From positions 434,001 through 498,000 of the forward strand of contig NZ_JAVAMP010000002.1 of NCBI RefSeq assembly GCF_030730905.1: a DNA stretch of 64,000 nucleotides. The letters run 5' to 3'. The notes under the pieces were generated by a model that ran no database searches, was not told the DNA's origin, and saw only the letters and a program-made list of their open reading frames with translations. The position numbers were made by a program, and so were the translations under genes. Below, one piece after another: positions 1 to 9,731 of the stretch. Every line of letters starts with the position of its first letter. Positions within the stretch are counted from its first letter, which is position 1. The stretch comes from Chengkuizengella axinellae (GTDB lineage Bacteria; Bacillota; Bacilli; Paenibacillales; KCTC-33759).

Positions 1-83
1 ATGACATAATGCGCATATATCCTCTATATTAATGCTCCGCCTCCAACCAGATTTTTCGGAACTAGTATGACGGGGATCAAGAA

Positions 84-116
84 AAAACACTCCTTTCATT
101 TAGAAAAGAGTGTTTT
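84..116 (-). terminator. Terminator of the GH3 glycosidase gene
   Basis: Perfect 9-bp stem (AAAACACTC at 84-92 with GAGTGTTTT at 108-116). Read on the minus strand it is followed by a U run at 82-87. It lies just past the stop of the minus-strand gene above it. Positions 1-83 hold nothing I can identify. Confidence 0.8.
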
Positions 117-165
117 AGTTGTTTGTAAGTGGTGCAGATGTTTAAGTATTATTTTATCTGTTCAC

Positions 166-2490
166 TCACTCTTCACTTCCTATTACTGAAACTGGTTTCG
201 CAAGTTTATCAATATTTAAAGTGTATATACCTTCTTCAACAGTTTTTTCGGCATCACCTAACACATCTCCAGGAACGATAGCTAATTGTGATACAGGTAA
301 TTCTAATTCAACTGTTTTGGTTTCTTTAGGTTTTAGATAAACTTTAGAAAATCCAGCTAATTTTTTAACAGGAGTTAAGACAGAACTTAATTGTTGATTG
401 ACATACAGTTCAATACTTTCAGAACCTGCAAAATCACCACTGTTTGTGACATCCACAGATACTTTGATGATTCCATCAATAGGTACTTCGTCGTTAGCAG
501 TTAAGTTACTATAATTAAATTTAGAATAACCAAAACCATAACCAAATTCATATAGTGGCAAATAGGCTTTGTCATTGGCTGTACTTTTTGGATAATAGTT
601 ATAGAACATTGGTAATTGCCCAATATCACTTGGCCAGCTAAAAGCAAGTTTACCACTTGGATTTTCTTTTCCGAACAATACGTCAGCTAAGGCATTTCCA
701 CCTTCTGTACCAGGGAGATAAGCCATTATAAAAGCATCCATATCTCGAATAAGATCCGTTACAATAAGAGGTCTACCTGCTACTAATACACCTACAACGG
801 GTGTTTCTGTTTCAGCTAATGACTTTATTAATTCTGTTTGATCAGGAGGTACTGCAGCAGTTGTTGTATCTCCATCAAATTCAGCGTAAGGTCCTTCACC
901 GAATACAACAATAGTGACATCTGCATTATTGGCAGCTTCAACTGCTTTAGCCGTATCTGTTTCAAACAGAACGTTTGTATTTGAAGATACAGCATTTTGA
1001 ATTCCTTCTAGGAACGTAACTGCTGGAGGGACTCCAGTACCAACCAACCCTTGCCATCCAATTGTCCAGCCTCCCATTTGATTTGCAATGTTGTCAGCGC
1101 TCGGACCAGTAACAAGAATGGTTTTTATGTCTGTTGTTAGTGGCAGTATGCCATCGTTTTCCAATAAGGTTAAACTCTCTACTGCAGCTTGTCTTGCGAG
1201 TTCTCTATCTTGATTTAAAGTAAGTGCTTCTGTCTGTTCTGCATCAATATATGGATTTTCAAACAATCCCAATTCGAATTTTAAAGTGAGGATTCTGGAA
1301 ACAGCATCATCAAATCGCTCCATAGGAATGAGTTCTTCGTTTACAGCATCAATTAAATTTTTGGTGTAATCTTCAATTCCAACTGGTACCATAGACATAT
1401 CAACTCCTGCATTAATGCTGCGAGCAATGGAGTCTTTATAATTGTCTGTGATATGGTATTGGCTATGTAATCGAATGATATCCTCCCAATCTGTTACAAT
1501 TACGCCTTCAAAACCCATTTCCCCTCTTAAAACATCTGTTAATAAATACTGTGATGCATGGACAGGAACACCATTGATTGATCCACTGTTGACCATTACC
1601 GTTTTTGCTCCATTTTCAATGGCGTCTTCAAAAGGAGGGTAGAATACTTCTCTTAAAGTTCGTAGTGGTATTTCGCCAGATGAACGATCCTGACCATTTA
1701 AAGGTTGTGAATAACCTAAAAAATGTTTGGCTGTCGCTGCCACATTTTCATTTGAACTGATATCTTCACCTTGCTGCCCAATAATAGATGCAGTTGCCAT
1801 TTTTGTTACAAGATAAGGATCTTCACCAAATGTTTCATAAAAACGTCCCCAACGTAAATCTCGTCCAACATCTGCTACGGGAGCAAAGTTCCAATGGATC
1901 CCAGTCGCTCTAACACTTTTTGCTGTACTAGCACCTAACTCTTCAATTAAATCAGTGTTTCTTGAAGCGGCAAGACCTAAATTATGCGGAAAAATAGTTG
2001 CTCCAATGACATTGTTGTGCCCATGAACTGCATCTACACCATAAATAATGGGGATACCCAGTCTCGAATTTTCGATTGCACTTTTTTGAATTTCATTTGT
2101 CATTTCCGCCCATAATTTTGGTTCATTCGAAACAGGGGTTGTGCCCCCTCCACTCAATACTGAGCCCACATGATAATCTTTAAAGGTTTTTACTAACCAC
2201 TCATCATTTAATGGACCTGCATCCCATTCTGAGCTTCCTTGTAATTTTGTAACATTGACCTGTGTCATTTGTCCTGCTTTTTCTTCCAATGTCATACGTG
2301 AAAGTAAATCTTCAACTCGAACATCGATAGGTTGATTAGGATCTGTATATAAAAGCTCTCCACCCTCTACAATTTCTCCATTGTTCTTCCCTGTATCCTT
2401 ATTCATATTGCTGATGATTACGGCTGCAATAATTAGGATTACAATAGATAAAACAGTTATAATGATTGTTTTTTGATTTTTCGTTTTCAC
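166..2490 (-). CDS. Membrane-anchored glycoside hydrolase family 3 (beta-glucosidase-like)
   Basis: A 774-residue GH3 enzyme, expected to remove beta-linked sugars from the non-reducing ends of oligosaccharides outside the cell. Residues about 8-27 form a hydrophobic N-terminal anchor with no lipobox. The (beta/alpha)8 domain follows (about 55-400), with the KH substrate motif (KHFLGY) and the likely nucleophile Asp334 in VIVTDW. The alpha/beta sandwich domain covers about 430-640 and a C-terminal Fn3-like domain about 690-765, which is BglX-like architecture at full length. It is transcribed alone and ends at a good hairpin. Substrate specificity (glucosidase, xylosidase or other) cannot be decided from the sequence. 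Confidence 0.92.
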   Translation of the reverse strand: MKTKNQKTIIITVLSIVILIIAAVIISNMNKDTGKNNGEIVEGGELLYTDPNQPIDVRVEDLLSRMTLEEKAGQMTQVNVTKLQGSSEWDAGPLNDEWLVKTFKDYHVGSVLSGGGTTPVSNEPKLWAEMTNEIQKSAIENSRLGIPIIYGVDAVHGHNNVIGATIFPHNLGLAASRNTDLIEELGASTAKSVRATGIHWNFAPVADVGRDLRWGRFYETFGEDPYLVTKMATASIIGQQGEDISSNENVAATAKHFLGYSQPLNGQDRSSGEIPLRTLREVFYPPFEDAIENGAKTVMVNSGSINGVPVHASQYLLTDVLRGEMGFEGVIVTDWEDIIRLHSQYHITDNYKDSIARSINAGVDMSMVPVGIEDYTKNLIDAVNEELIPMERFDDAVSRILTLKFELGLFENPYIDAEQTEALTLNQDRELARQAAVESLTLLENDGILPLTTDIKTILVTGPSADNIANQMGGWTIGWQGLVGTGVPPAVTFLEGIQNAVSSNTNVLFETDTAKAVEAANNADVTIVVFGEGPYAEFDGDTTTAAVPPDQTELIKSLAETETPVVGVLVAGRPLIVTDLIRDMDAFIMAYLPGTEGGNALADVLFGKENPSGKLAFSWPSDIGQLPMFYNYYPKSTANDKAYLPLYEFGYGFGYSKFNYSNLTANDEVPIDGIIKVSVDVTNSGDFAGSESIELYVNQQLSSVLTPVKKLAGFSKVYLKPKETKTVELELPVSQLAIVPGDVLGDAEKTVEEGIYTLNIDKLAKPVSVIGSEE

Positions 2491-2688
2491 TCTTTTTTGC
2501 CTCTCTCTCTATTGGAAATTAAATGAATGAAATGGATTTCAATACTAGTATAGTATGATGTATTATGGCTTACTTTTCAAGTTAAGGTTTGTTTTGTTAA
2601 CAAGTATACCCATTCATATCCTTTTTCTTGAATATAACTTAGGCTAATGATACAATTTTTTTAAAAAATGGATAGGATGGAAATAAAA

Positions 2689-3327
2689 ATGAAGCAGTTT
2701 TTTAAAGTGTTAATTTTTGTATGTATATTTACTTTAATTTTATCGGGGTGTGCAGAAGAACAGGTGGTAGAAGAGGAGAAACAATTTAAAAGCTGGGATA
2801 AGCCTCCAGAAATGCAGATTGACCCAAATAAAAGTTATTCCGCTATCATACAAACGACTAAAGGGGAGTTTACGGTTGAATTATTTGCCGATATAGCTCC
2901 AATCACAGTAAATAACTTTGTGTTTTTAGCAAATGAGAATTTCTATGATGGTATTATTTTTCATCGTATTATTGAAACCTTTATGATTCAAACGGGTGAT
3001 CCATTAGGGACTGGAAGAGGGGGACCAGGTTATCAATTCGAAGATGAATTAGATACACCTCATCAGTATGAGCCTGGTATACTTGCGATGGCTAATAGTG
3101 GAGAAAACACAAATGGAAGCCAATTTTTTATTTGTACTGGGGAGGATAGTCGAAATCTAAACATGTATCCGAATTATACGATTTTTGGCAAGGTAACAGA
3201 GGGGATGGAAACCGTAACAAACATTGCAAAAACGCCAGTGACTATGAATCCAAATGGAGGAGATCCAACTCCTAGCATGCCAACAGAAGAAGTGAAGATT
3301 GAATCAATTGAAATCATCGAATCTTAA
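2689..3327 (+). CDS. Cyclophilin-type peptidyl-prolyl isomerase lipoprotein
   Basis: A 212-residue cyclophilin catalysing proline cis-trans isomerisation outside the membrane. The start at 2689 gives a short signal peptide ending in lipobox LSGC and has GGATGG upstream. In-frame ATGs at 2668 and 2677 would only add residues before the signal peptide. Cyclophilin motifs are present: [19 protein letters not shown] and [14 protein letters not shown], which supply the active-site Arg, Phe and Gln. The acidic spacer after the lipobox is usual for surface-tethered foldases. It probably helps fold exported proteins. Confidence 0.9.
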   Translation: MKQFFKVLIFVCIFTLILSGCAEEQVVEEEKQFKSWDKPPEMQIDPNKSYSAIIQTTKGEFTVELFADIAPITVNNFVFLANENFYDGIIFHRIIETFMIQTGDPLGTGRGGPGYQFEDELDTPHQYEPGILAMANSGENTNGSQFFICTGEDSRNLNMYPNYTIFGKVTEGMETVTNIAKTPVTMNPNGGDPTPSMPTEEVKIESIEIIES

Positions 3328-3441
3328 TAGAAAGATGAAGGATAAAAAAACATACTAAGAGTGATGTCAAAAGCTAGTTAACAAAGAGAGAGATGGTAAC
3401 CTTATGGACAATCAATCTTTATAAGTGAGGTAATCTGATAC

Positions 3442-4113
3442 ATGGCAAATGATAATCATCGTAGAGCGTGTTTACTCATTCATGGCTTTTCAGGTGGCAC
3501 ATTTGAAGTGGAGCCGTTAGCCGAATATTTAAGAACAAAAGGATGGATTTGCCATGTGCCCACGTTGCCAGGTCATGATAACAACCTTAAACATTTAAAA
3601 TATACCCATCATCACCAGTGGATTGAAACTGTAAAAAAAGAAGCAGAGATAATGACTGAGAGGTATCAGCAGTTTGATTTAATAGGTTTTTCTATGGGTG
3701 GTATGCTTGCAGCTTATATAAGTAATCGCTTTCCAGTAAAAAAGTTAGTCTTATTAAATGCTGCAGTGTTTTATGTTAGTCCTGGAAGATTTATAAAGCT
3801 GACCTACAATCAATTAAGGAACAAGGATTGGAGTCGTTTTAAAAAAATGAATGGAGTTCCTATATCAGCAACATGGCAATTTGTTCAATTAGCTCACCGT
3901 TTAAGAGTGGAGTTTAAAAAGATACAAACACCAACCCTTATTATTCAAGGGGAACAAGATCATATTGTACATCCTTATAGTGCACGATATTTAAGCCGAA
4001 TGATTCCAGCCAAAAAAACAGTAGAATATTTCCCTTTATCCAATCATGGCATTTGTATTGGGGAAGAAGCAGATGATGTATTCAAAACAGTGGGGGGGTT
4101 TTTATTACAATGA
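3442..4113 (+). CDS. Alpha/beta hydrolase, carboxylesterase Est30-like
   Basis: A 223-residue serine hydrolase. HGFSGG near the N terminus forms the oxyanion region, GFSMGG is the nucleophile elbow, an Asp in GEQDHIV and a His in SNHGI complete the triad. Size and order match the small thermostable carboxylesterases and monoacylglycerol lipases of Bacillales. The gene ends in a run of seven G. Its stop overlaps the next start by four bases (ATGA), so the two genes are translationally coupled. Natural substrate unknown. Confidence 0.85.
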   Translation: MANDNHRRACLLIHGFSGGTFEVEPLAEYLRTKGWICHVPTLPGHDNNLKHLKYTHHHQWIETVKKEAEIMTERYQQFDLIGFSMGGMLAAYISNRFPVKKLVLLNAAVFYVSPGRFIKLTYNQLRNKDWSRFKKMNGVPISATWQFVQLAHRLRVEFKKIQTPTLIIQGEQDHIVHPYSARYLSRMIPAKKTVEYFPLSNHGICIGEEADDVFKTVGGFLLQ

Positions 4114-4766
4114 GAAGCACTAGCATACAATTAGTTGAAAAAAGAACTTCGAAAATAAAATCTCTATTTATTAAATGGTTTAAAATAGGGCTCGTTTTAC
4201 TTCTTTTGTTTCTGATTTGGACAGGTTATGTACAATGGAAAATCCATTCAGTGGAAAAAATGGAACTGCCTACATCTTCAGATGTCGGCATTGTGATGGG
4301 AATGTCTTTATGGGAAAATGAAGCTAGTCCAGGGTTAAAGGAAAGATTAAATCATGCGATTGCTTTATATGAACAAGGACATTTCAATCATATCATTGTG
4401 TCTGGGGGGTTAGATGCAAATGGTGCCACAATTACAGAAGCAGAAGGTATGAAGATATATTTAATGGCTAACGGAATACCAGAAGAGAATATTTTTGAGG
4501 AGAGAGAAGCTACAAGCTCTTATGAAAATATACTGTACAGTAAGAGAATCATGGAGGAGAATGATTTAGAAACTACAATCATTATCACTCATGCTTATCA
4601 TGGAGCTAGAACACTTGAAGTTGCTAAATTTTTCGACTTAACAAACCCTATCGTTTCTACTACTAAATCTGAGGTATTATTTATGCCGTATCATAAGGGA
4701 AGAGAAACGTTAGCTTATACGAAATGGAAGATGGACGAGCTATTGTTGAATGTAGGCGTCAAGTAG
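4110..4766 (+). CDS. YdcF/DUF218-family membrane protein
   Basis: A 218-residue protein with one N-terminal transmembrane segment (about 20-42) and a DUF218 domain. That domain contains GIVMGMS, IIVSGG, TITEAEGMKIYLMANGIPEE, an EREATSSYEN segment and IIITHAYH. Members include E. coli YdcF, SanA and ElyC, linked to envelope or vancomycin phenotypes, but no reaction is established. It is coupled to the esterase upstream by an ATGA overlap. Confidence 0.85.
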   Translation: MRSTSIQLVEKRTSKIKSLFIKWFKIGLVLLLLFLIWTGYVQWKIHSVEKMELPTSSDVGIVMGMSLWENEASPGLKERLNHAIALYEQGHFNHIIVSGGLDANGATITEAEGMKIYLMANGIPEENIFEEREATSSYENILYSKRIMEENDLETTIIITHAYHGARTLEVAKFFDLTNPIVSTTKSEVLFMPYHKGRETLAYTKWKMDELLLNVGVK

Positions 4767-4840
4767 TTGTTTAAAAATAATGGAATAGCATTTGCTTTTT
4801 ATGGAACTATAGCATTTATATGACAAGAAGGATGAGCTAA

Positions 4841-5545
4841 ATGAAAATAAATATTTTGCAATTAATTGAAGGAGCACAGCAAGCCAAAGGTTTAACCGTA
4901 ATTATAGATGTGTTCCGTGCCTTCTCAACCAGCTGTTATTTGTTTGAGAATGGAGCTAAAACGATTATCCCTGTTGCGAGTTTGGATGCGGCGTACCAAT
5001 TGAAAAAAAACAATTCAGATTACATATTGTTTGGAGAAAGAGGTGGGATAATCCAACCTGGTTTTGATTATGGTAATTCCCCCTCACATATCCAAAATGA
5101 AAGATTTGAAGATCGGACGATAGTTCTAACAACAAGTGCAGGTACCCAAGGAATTATTCATGCGACAAATGCAGAAGAGATCATAACAGGAAGTTTTGTA
5201 AATGCAGGAGCAATCAGTACATATATAAAAAAAAGAAAGCCAAAAGAAGTTTCCTTAGTGTGTATGGGCTGGGGAGGTAAAGAAGAAGCTGATGAAGATT
5301 CACTCTGCGCGCAATACATAAAAAATGAATTAGAAGGAAGAAACAACGATTTTAAACAAATAAAACAGTTTTTAAAATGGGAAAGTCAGACTGGAAGTTT
5401 TATGGATTTAAATGAAGAGAGGTCTGCACCTAAATCGGACTTTGATTATTGTTTAGATGTAAATCGATTTCAGTTTGTATTAAAAGTTGAATCTTATACG
5501 GATCAATTTAAACAGTTAAGAAGAATAGATGTAGATTTTTATTGA
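4841..5545 (+). CDS. 2-phosphosulfolactate phosphatase family protein (ComB-like)
   Basis: A 234-residue ComB-family protein. The family acts on (R)-2-phospho-3-sulfolactate, making sulfolactate. Recognisable segments are VIIDVFRAFSTSC near the N terminus, ERGG and GFDYGNSPS, LTTSAGTQGI, and the acidic GWGGKEEADEDSLCAQYI. Sulfolactate is a known component of Bacillus spores, so the gene may have a spore role here; that is inference. RBS AAGGATGAG precedes the ATG. Confidence 0.85.
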   Translation: MKINILQLIEGAQQAKGLTVIIDVFRAFSTSCYLFENGAKTIIPVASLDAAYQLKKNNSDYILFGERGGIIQPGFDYGNSPSHIQNERFEDRTIVLTTSAGTQGIIHATNAEEIITGSFVNAGAISTYIKKRKPKEVSLVCMGWGGKEEADEDSLCAQYIKNELEGRNNDFKQIKQFLKWESQTGSFMDLNEERSAPKSDFDYCLDVNRFQFVLKVESYTDQFKQLRRIDVDFY

Positions 5546-5588
5546 TGAACTATTTTAAATAAATTCACATGATAAAGGAGATGTATAA

Positions 5589-6215
5589 TTGTCTGAGATC
5601 ACATTAACATGGGAAATACTTACAGTTATAGGTGTAGTGGCTTTTGCTGTTAGTGGTTCCATTGCTGCTATGGAAGAAAGATATGATGTTTTGGGGATTA
5701 TTATTTTAGGACTTGTGACTGCTTTTGGAGGGGGAGGTGCAAGGAATTTACTGTTGGGCATTCCAATATCCAACCTATGGGAGCAAAGCAACCTTTTTAT
5801 CATTGCCATCCTATCTTCATTGTTCGTGTTTTTCCTTCCAAATTTATGGTTTCACTATATAAAGCAGTGGATGTTTTTTGATGCGGTTGGGTTGGCAGCA
5901 TTTTCGATTCAAGGTGCTTTATTTGCAGTTGATATGAACCTTCCAATCATAGCTGTGGTTGTGGCTGCTTTGTTGACAGGAAGTGGTGGTGGTATCATTA
6001 GAGATGTACTTGCAGGTAGGAAACCCCTCATTTTTAGAGATGAAATTTATGGTTTGTGGGCAATGTTAGCTGGGTTAGTTATTGGATTGGGAATTGTGAG
6101 TACTCCAATAGCGTTTTACATTGTGTTTCTACTTGTTGTAGTGCTGAGAATGTTGTCAGTTTATTATGGACTACGACTTCCTAAAAAACCAATTTATAGA
6201 AAAAATCCAAAATAG
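5589..6215 (+). CDS. TRIC-type cation channel family protein (UPF0126)
   Basis: A 208-residue integral membrane protein with about seven hydrophobic segments and the duplicated glycine-rich signature of the family (FGGGGARNLLLG in the first half, GSGGGIIRDVLAG in the second). Bacterial TRIC homologues form monovalent-cation channels. A TTG start at 5589 is chosen because AAAGGAG lies at the right distance. An ATG at 5581 is in another frame. Confidence 0.85.
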   Translation: MSEITLTWEILTVIGVVAFAVSGSIAAMEERYDVLGIIILGLVTAFGGGGARNLLLGIPISNLWEQSNLFIIAILSSLFVFFLPNLWFHYIKQWMFFDAVGLAAFSIQGALFAVDMNLPIIAVVVAALLTGSGGGIIRDVLAGRKPLIFRDEIYGLWAMLAGLVIGLGIVSTPIAFYIVFLLVVVLRMLSVYYGLRLPKKPIYRKNPK

Positions 6216-6346
6216 AAGAAAAATAAATAATATGAACAAAATTAATATAAAGCCAAAACTAGAAATTATTTACTTTCTTTTTATTCTAAATGCAATATAA
6301 TAATATTTATCTTGTCCAAATATTCTGAAAACTAGGAGAATTTACT
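6216..6346. other. AT-rich intergenic region before the histidine kinase
   Basis: No gene seen. It is very A+T-rich and ends in RBS ACTAGGAG for the kinase. It presumably carries the kinase promoter, but I cannot assign one with confidence. Confidence 0.4.
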
Positions 6347-8506
6347 ATGATAGATAAAGAAGCATTTTTGTCAGTACATGAAGATGTTGTTAAAGAATTC
6401 TTAACTAGATCAGACCAAGACATTTATAAACAACTTTTTGAATTTTCGCAGCAAGGGTTGGCAATTGTCTCTCCTTCAGGGACCTTGATTAAAATGAATC
6501 AAAAGTTTTGTGATATATTAGGTTGTTCAGAACATGTTAAGGTTCAAGATGATTATGAGTCCAGCATTCAAATAGAAGATTTGCGCTTAGATCAAAAAGA
6601 GCTGCTCCCCTTATTCCTTGGTGAGATTGATTCTTACAAAATTGAAAAAGAGCTGCATTCTTTATTATGGATATCTATACATGCTTCAATATTACCTTTC
6701 GAAAATGTTCGTTTTATATTACTTACAATAGAGGATATAACATCTCGGAAAGATTATGAACTAAGATTGAATCAGGAGCTGCAATTTTACAATTCATTTC
6801 AGGTGTATAATAATCTACCGATTATGTCTTGTGACTTGGAAGGGAATATTGTTTTTGCAAACACAGCATCTGGAATAAAATTAGGTTATAGAAAAGAGGA
6901 GTTGCTCCACCAATCTCTTAAAAAAATGATTGTACAGCAAGATATTATGAATGATTTAGAAAACAAAAATATCAAATTGGATGGTAAGCCATATACCTAT
7001 GTAAGAGAACTGGACATTATATGTAAAAACGAAGAGATTCTAAAAATTGAAATGAAATTTATCCCTATTTTTGTAGATAACAAATTAGAAGGAATTCATG
7101 TCATTTTTTGGGAAGCGAAAGAGTATAGAAATGCATTACACTTGATTCATCATCACAATGGTTTGCTGTTTAAATATAAAAAAATAGAGGAGAAGTTTGT
7201 ATTCAGCGCGTGTGCGGGTTCACTTACAACTAGAATGAATATAAACCCAAAAAAAATAATAGGGAGAACTTTAAACGATTTTCTAAAAGGCAAGGAATTG
7301 AAAAGAGTAGAAAACTATTATAGACAAGCTTGGGAAAGTGGAAAAGTCGTCTCCTTTGAAGGGATTTACTTGGAAAATACTTATTATTTGGTGACCCTAA
7401 AACCTGTATTAGAAAATAATGAAGTAATTGAAGTTGTTGGTACGTTTACTGAACTTACAAATCTTAATCATTCTCAGCTTAGATATCAAACGATATTAAA
7501 TAACTCCATTGTAGGTATATTTTTATATCAGGATGAAAAATTCAATTTTGTCAATTCTAGATTGTGTGAAATGTATGGATACTCACAAAAAGAAATGATA
7601 AACCAAAATATACTTGATTTATTTGTACAAGAAGAAAGGGACAAGATAAGTACTAATCTTCAAAAATTGAAAATTGGTTTTATTAATAAATTGGAAATGA
7701 ACAGCAAGGGTGTACATAAAAATAATTCAATTATAAATTTAAAAGTTCAATATTCCATTATTGAATTTCAAGAAGAACCATTGATCATTGGGATAATAAA
7801 TGATGTCACTGAGAAAAAACTGCAAAAGATGACCAAGCAATCTATTGTGACTCAATTAGCGGCGGGTTTTGCTCATGAGATTAGGAACCCTTTAACTACG
7901 TTAAAAGGATTTGTCAGGATGCTGGAGTTAAACTCACAGAGCGCTGATGAATCCAAAAGATATATAAAGATTATGAACGGTGAGTTAGAGCGTATTCAAG
8001 TCATAACAGATAAATTTTTGTCTCTAGCAAAACCAATGGTTGTGAATTTAGAAAAACAAGATTTACATGAGATTATCCATGATGTTATTTCTAATATGTC
8101 ACAACTTTTTAAAGATCATAATATTGATATAAAATTAAAAGTTGCAACAAATTTAACATATATTAGGGGAGATGAAGAGTTATTAAAAAAGACATTCAGG
8201 CATATTATTCGAAATTCAATCGAAGCAATGCCTGATGGTGGAGAGATTGTTGTAAAGATCAAATCCATATGTAATAAACTAATTGTTTGTGTTATTGATC
8301 AAGGAATCGGTATTACAAGTGAACGTTTGGCAAAATTAGGGGAACCATTTTATACAACGAAGGAAAAGGGAACTGGTTTAGGTTTAATGATGTGTTATAA
8401 AATCTTAGAGGCACATCATGGAAAAATTCATATAAGCAGTAGAGTTAACAAAGGAACAACAGTGGAAGTATATCTTCCTGATATGGAAGGAATTTATTTG
8501 AATTAA
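6347..8506 (+). CDS. Multi-PAS sensor histidine kinase, sporulation-kinase type
   Basis: A 719-residue soluble kinase. Three or four PAS-like sensor segments come first (about 25-130, 150-250, 260-360 and 375-490). The HisKA dimerisation helix has phospho-acceptor His510 in FAHEIRNPLTTLKG. The HATPase domain has an N box (IRNSIEAMPDGG), a G1 box (DQGIGI) and a G2 box (KGTGLGLM). No transmembrane segment or partner response regulator is present. This resembles KinA/KinE-like kinases that feed the Spo0F-Spo0A phosphorelay, and the next gene, spoVK, fits a sporulation setting. The precise kinase identity is not claimed. Confidence 0.9.
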   Translation: MIDKEAFLSVHEDVVKEFLTRSDQDIYKQLFEFSQQGLAIVSPSGTLIKMNQKFCDILGCSEHVKVQDDYESSIQIEDLRLDQKELLPLFLGEIDSYKIEKELHSLLWISIHASILPFENVRFILLTIEDITSRKDYELRLNQELQFYNSFQVYNNLPIMSCDLEGNIVFANTASGIKLGYRKEELLHQSLKKMIVQQDIMNDLENKNIKLDGKPYTYVRELDIICKNEEILKIEMKFIPIFVDNKLEGIHVIFWEAKEYRNALHLIHHHNGLLFKYKKIEEKFVFSACAGSLTTRMNINPKKIIGRTLNDFLKGKELKRVENYYRQAWESGKVVSFEGIYLENTYYLVTLKPVLENNEVIEVVGTFTELTNLNHSQLRYQTILNNSIVGIFLYQDEKFNFVNSRLCEMYGYSQKEMINQNILDLFVQEERDKISTNLQKLKIGFINKLEMNSKGVHKNNSIINLKVQYSIIEFQEEPLIIGIINDVTEKKLQKMTKQSIVTQLAAGFAHEIRNPLTTLKGFVRMLELNSQSADESKRYIKIMNGELERIQVITDKFLSLAKPMVVNLEKQDLHEIIHDVISNMSQLFKDHNIDIKLKVATNLTYIRGDEELLKKTFRHIIRNSIEAMPDGGEIVVKIKSICNKLIVCVIDQGIGITSERLAKLGEPFYTTKEKGTGLGLMMCYKILEAHHGKIHISSRVNKGTTVEVYLPDMEGIYLN

Positions 8507-8533
8507 AGAGCTCAAGTTATATGATAATCTTGG

Positions 8534-8565
8534 AAATCGCCAGTAGGTGATTTTCTTTTTTTCTT
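8534..8565 (+). terminator. Terminator after the histidine kinase
   Basis: Eight-bp stem (AAATCGCC with GGTGATTT), four-base loop, then a T-rich tract. It separates the kinase transcript from spoVK. Confidence 0.75.
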
Positions 8566-8721
8566 TAACGATTTTAATTTCAAGAAGTTACTGAAATCTA
8601 TTGATATGCTTGAAATACAAGAATATCCTCTGAACTTTTTTGTTCTTGCTTAAGAAATTTTTAACACTTTTATCTAGGCATTCGCGTATACTGTAATCAC
8701 CCTAACCTTTGAGGTGATTTG

Positions 8722-9711
8722 ATGGATGGCAATGCAATGAGTAGTGAACGAACAATAACTAAGAACACGCGTCAAATTAATGTTGTTTTTAAACATGTAG
8801 AGCGTAAAAGTATAGTGAAATCTGATCAATCAAACCTTCAATTAAATGGGAATGAGATTCCATTAGATAAAAATGAAAAATTAGCTGATATTATTACAGA
8901 ACTTGAACAAATGATTGGACTCGAGAAAATAAAAGATCTCATCTATGAAATTTACGCATTGTTGCAAGTGACCAAATTGCGGGAAGAAGCTGGGTTACAA
9001 AGTAATAAACATGTATATCACATGATTTTTAAAGGTAATCCTGGAACGGGGAAAACAACTGTAGCCAGAATTATTGCAAAAATGTTTCATGCTATGGATG
9101 TTTGTAGCAAAGGGCATTTAGTAGAGGTGGAAAGAGCAGATTTAGTTGGAGAGTATATCGGACATACAGCGAATAAAACCAGAAATTTGATAAAAAAATC
9201 TGTGGGTGGTATTTTATTTGTAGATGAAGCATATAGTCTTGCACGTGGTGGAGAAAAAGATTTTGGCAAGGAAGCAATTGATACATTAGTAAAAGCAATG
9301 GAGGATCTAAAACATGATTTTATTCTTATCTTAGCAGGTTATTCAACTGAAATGGAGGATTTTTTGAAAATAAACCCTGGATTAAGCTCTAGATTTCCAA
9401 TTCAAGTGGAATTTCCCGACTATTCGATAGATCAGTTAGTCAAAATATCAGAACTTATGATTAAGGAGCGAGAATATAATTTTTTACCACAAACTTTAAT
9501 GAAATTAAGAAATCACTTATCAAATGAAAAAAGGTATAATTCACACCAGTTTAGCAATGCAAGACATGTGAGAAATCAAATAGAAAAAGCAATTAGACAT
9601 CAGGCGGTTCGACTTTTAAACGAGGTCAAATCTCCTACTAAACAAGAGCTAATGAATATACAACCAGATGACTTTAAGTTTGATTCACAATCTAATCTAG
9701 ATAAAAAATAA
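8722..9711 (+). CDS. spoVK: Stage V sporulation protein K, AAA+ ATPase
   Basis: A 329-residue AAA+ protein of the SpoVK/CbbX class, required for late spore maturation in B. subtilis. Walker A is GNPGTGKTT (about 105-113), Walker B is ILFVDEAYSL, and sensor/arginine-finger residues follow in the SSRFP segment. ATG at 8722 is chosen because GAGGTGATTT lies just upstream; a TTG three bases earlier is less likely. GTATACTGT at about 8689 resembles a SigE -10 element, and spoVK is mother-cell expressed in relatives, but this promoter is tentative. It heads the conserved spoVK-hflX-ynbB-glnR-glnA order. Confidence 0.92.
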   Translation: MDGNAMSSERTITKNTRQINVVFKHVERKSIVKSDQSNLQLNGNEIPLDKNEKLADIITELEQMIGLEKIKDLIYEIYALLQVTKLREEAGLQSNKHVYHMIFKGNPGTGKTTVARIIAKMFHAMDVCSKGHLVEVERADLVGEYIGHTANKTRNLIKKSVGGILFVDEAYSLARGGEKDFGKEAIDTLVKAMEDLKHDFILILAGYSTEMEDFLKINPGLSSRFPIQVEFPDYSIDQLVKISELMIKEREYNFLPQTLMKLRNHLSNEKRYNSHQFSNARHVRNQIEKAIRHQAVRLLNEVKSPTKQELMNIQPDDFKFDSQSNLDKK

Positions 9712-9731
9712 ATAGGAGGAACAGCTATTTA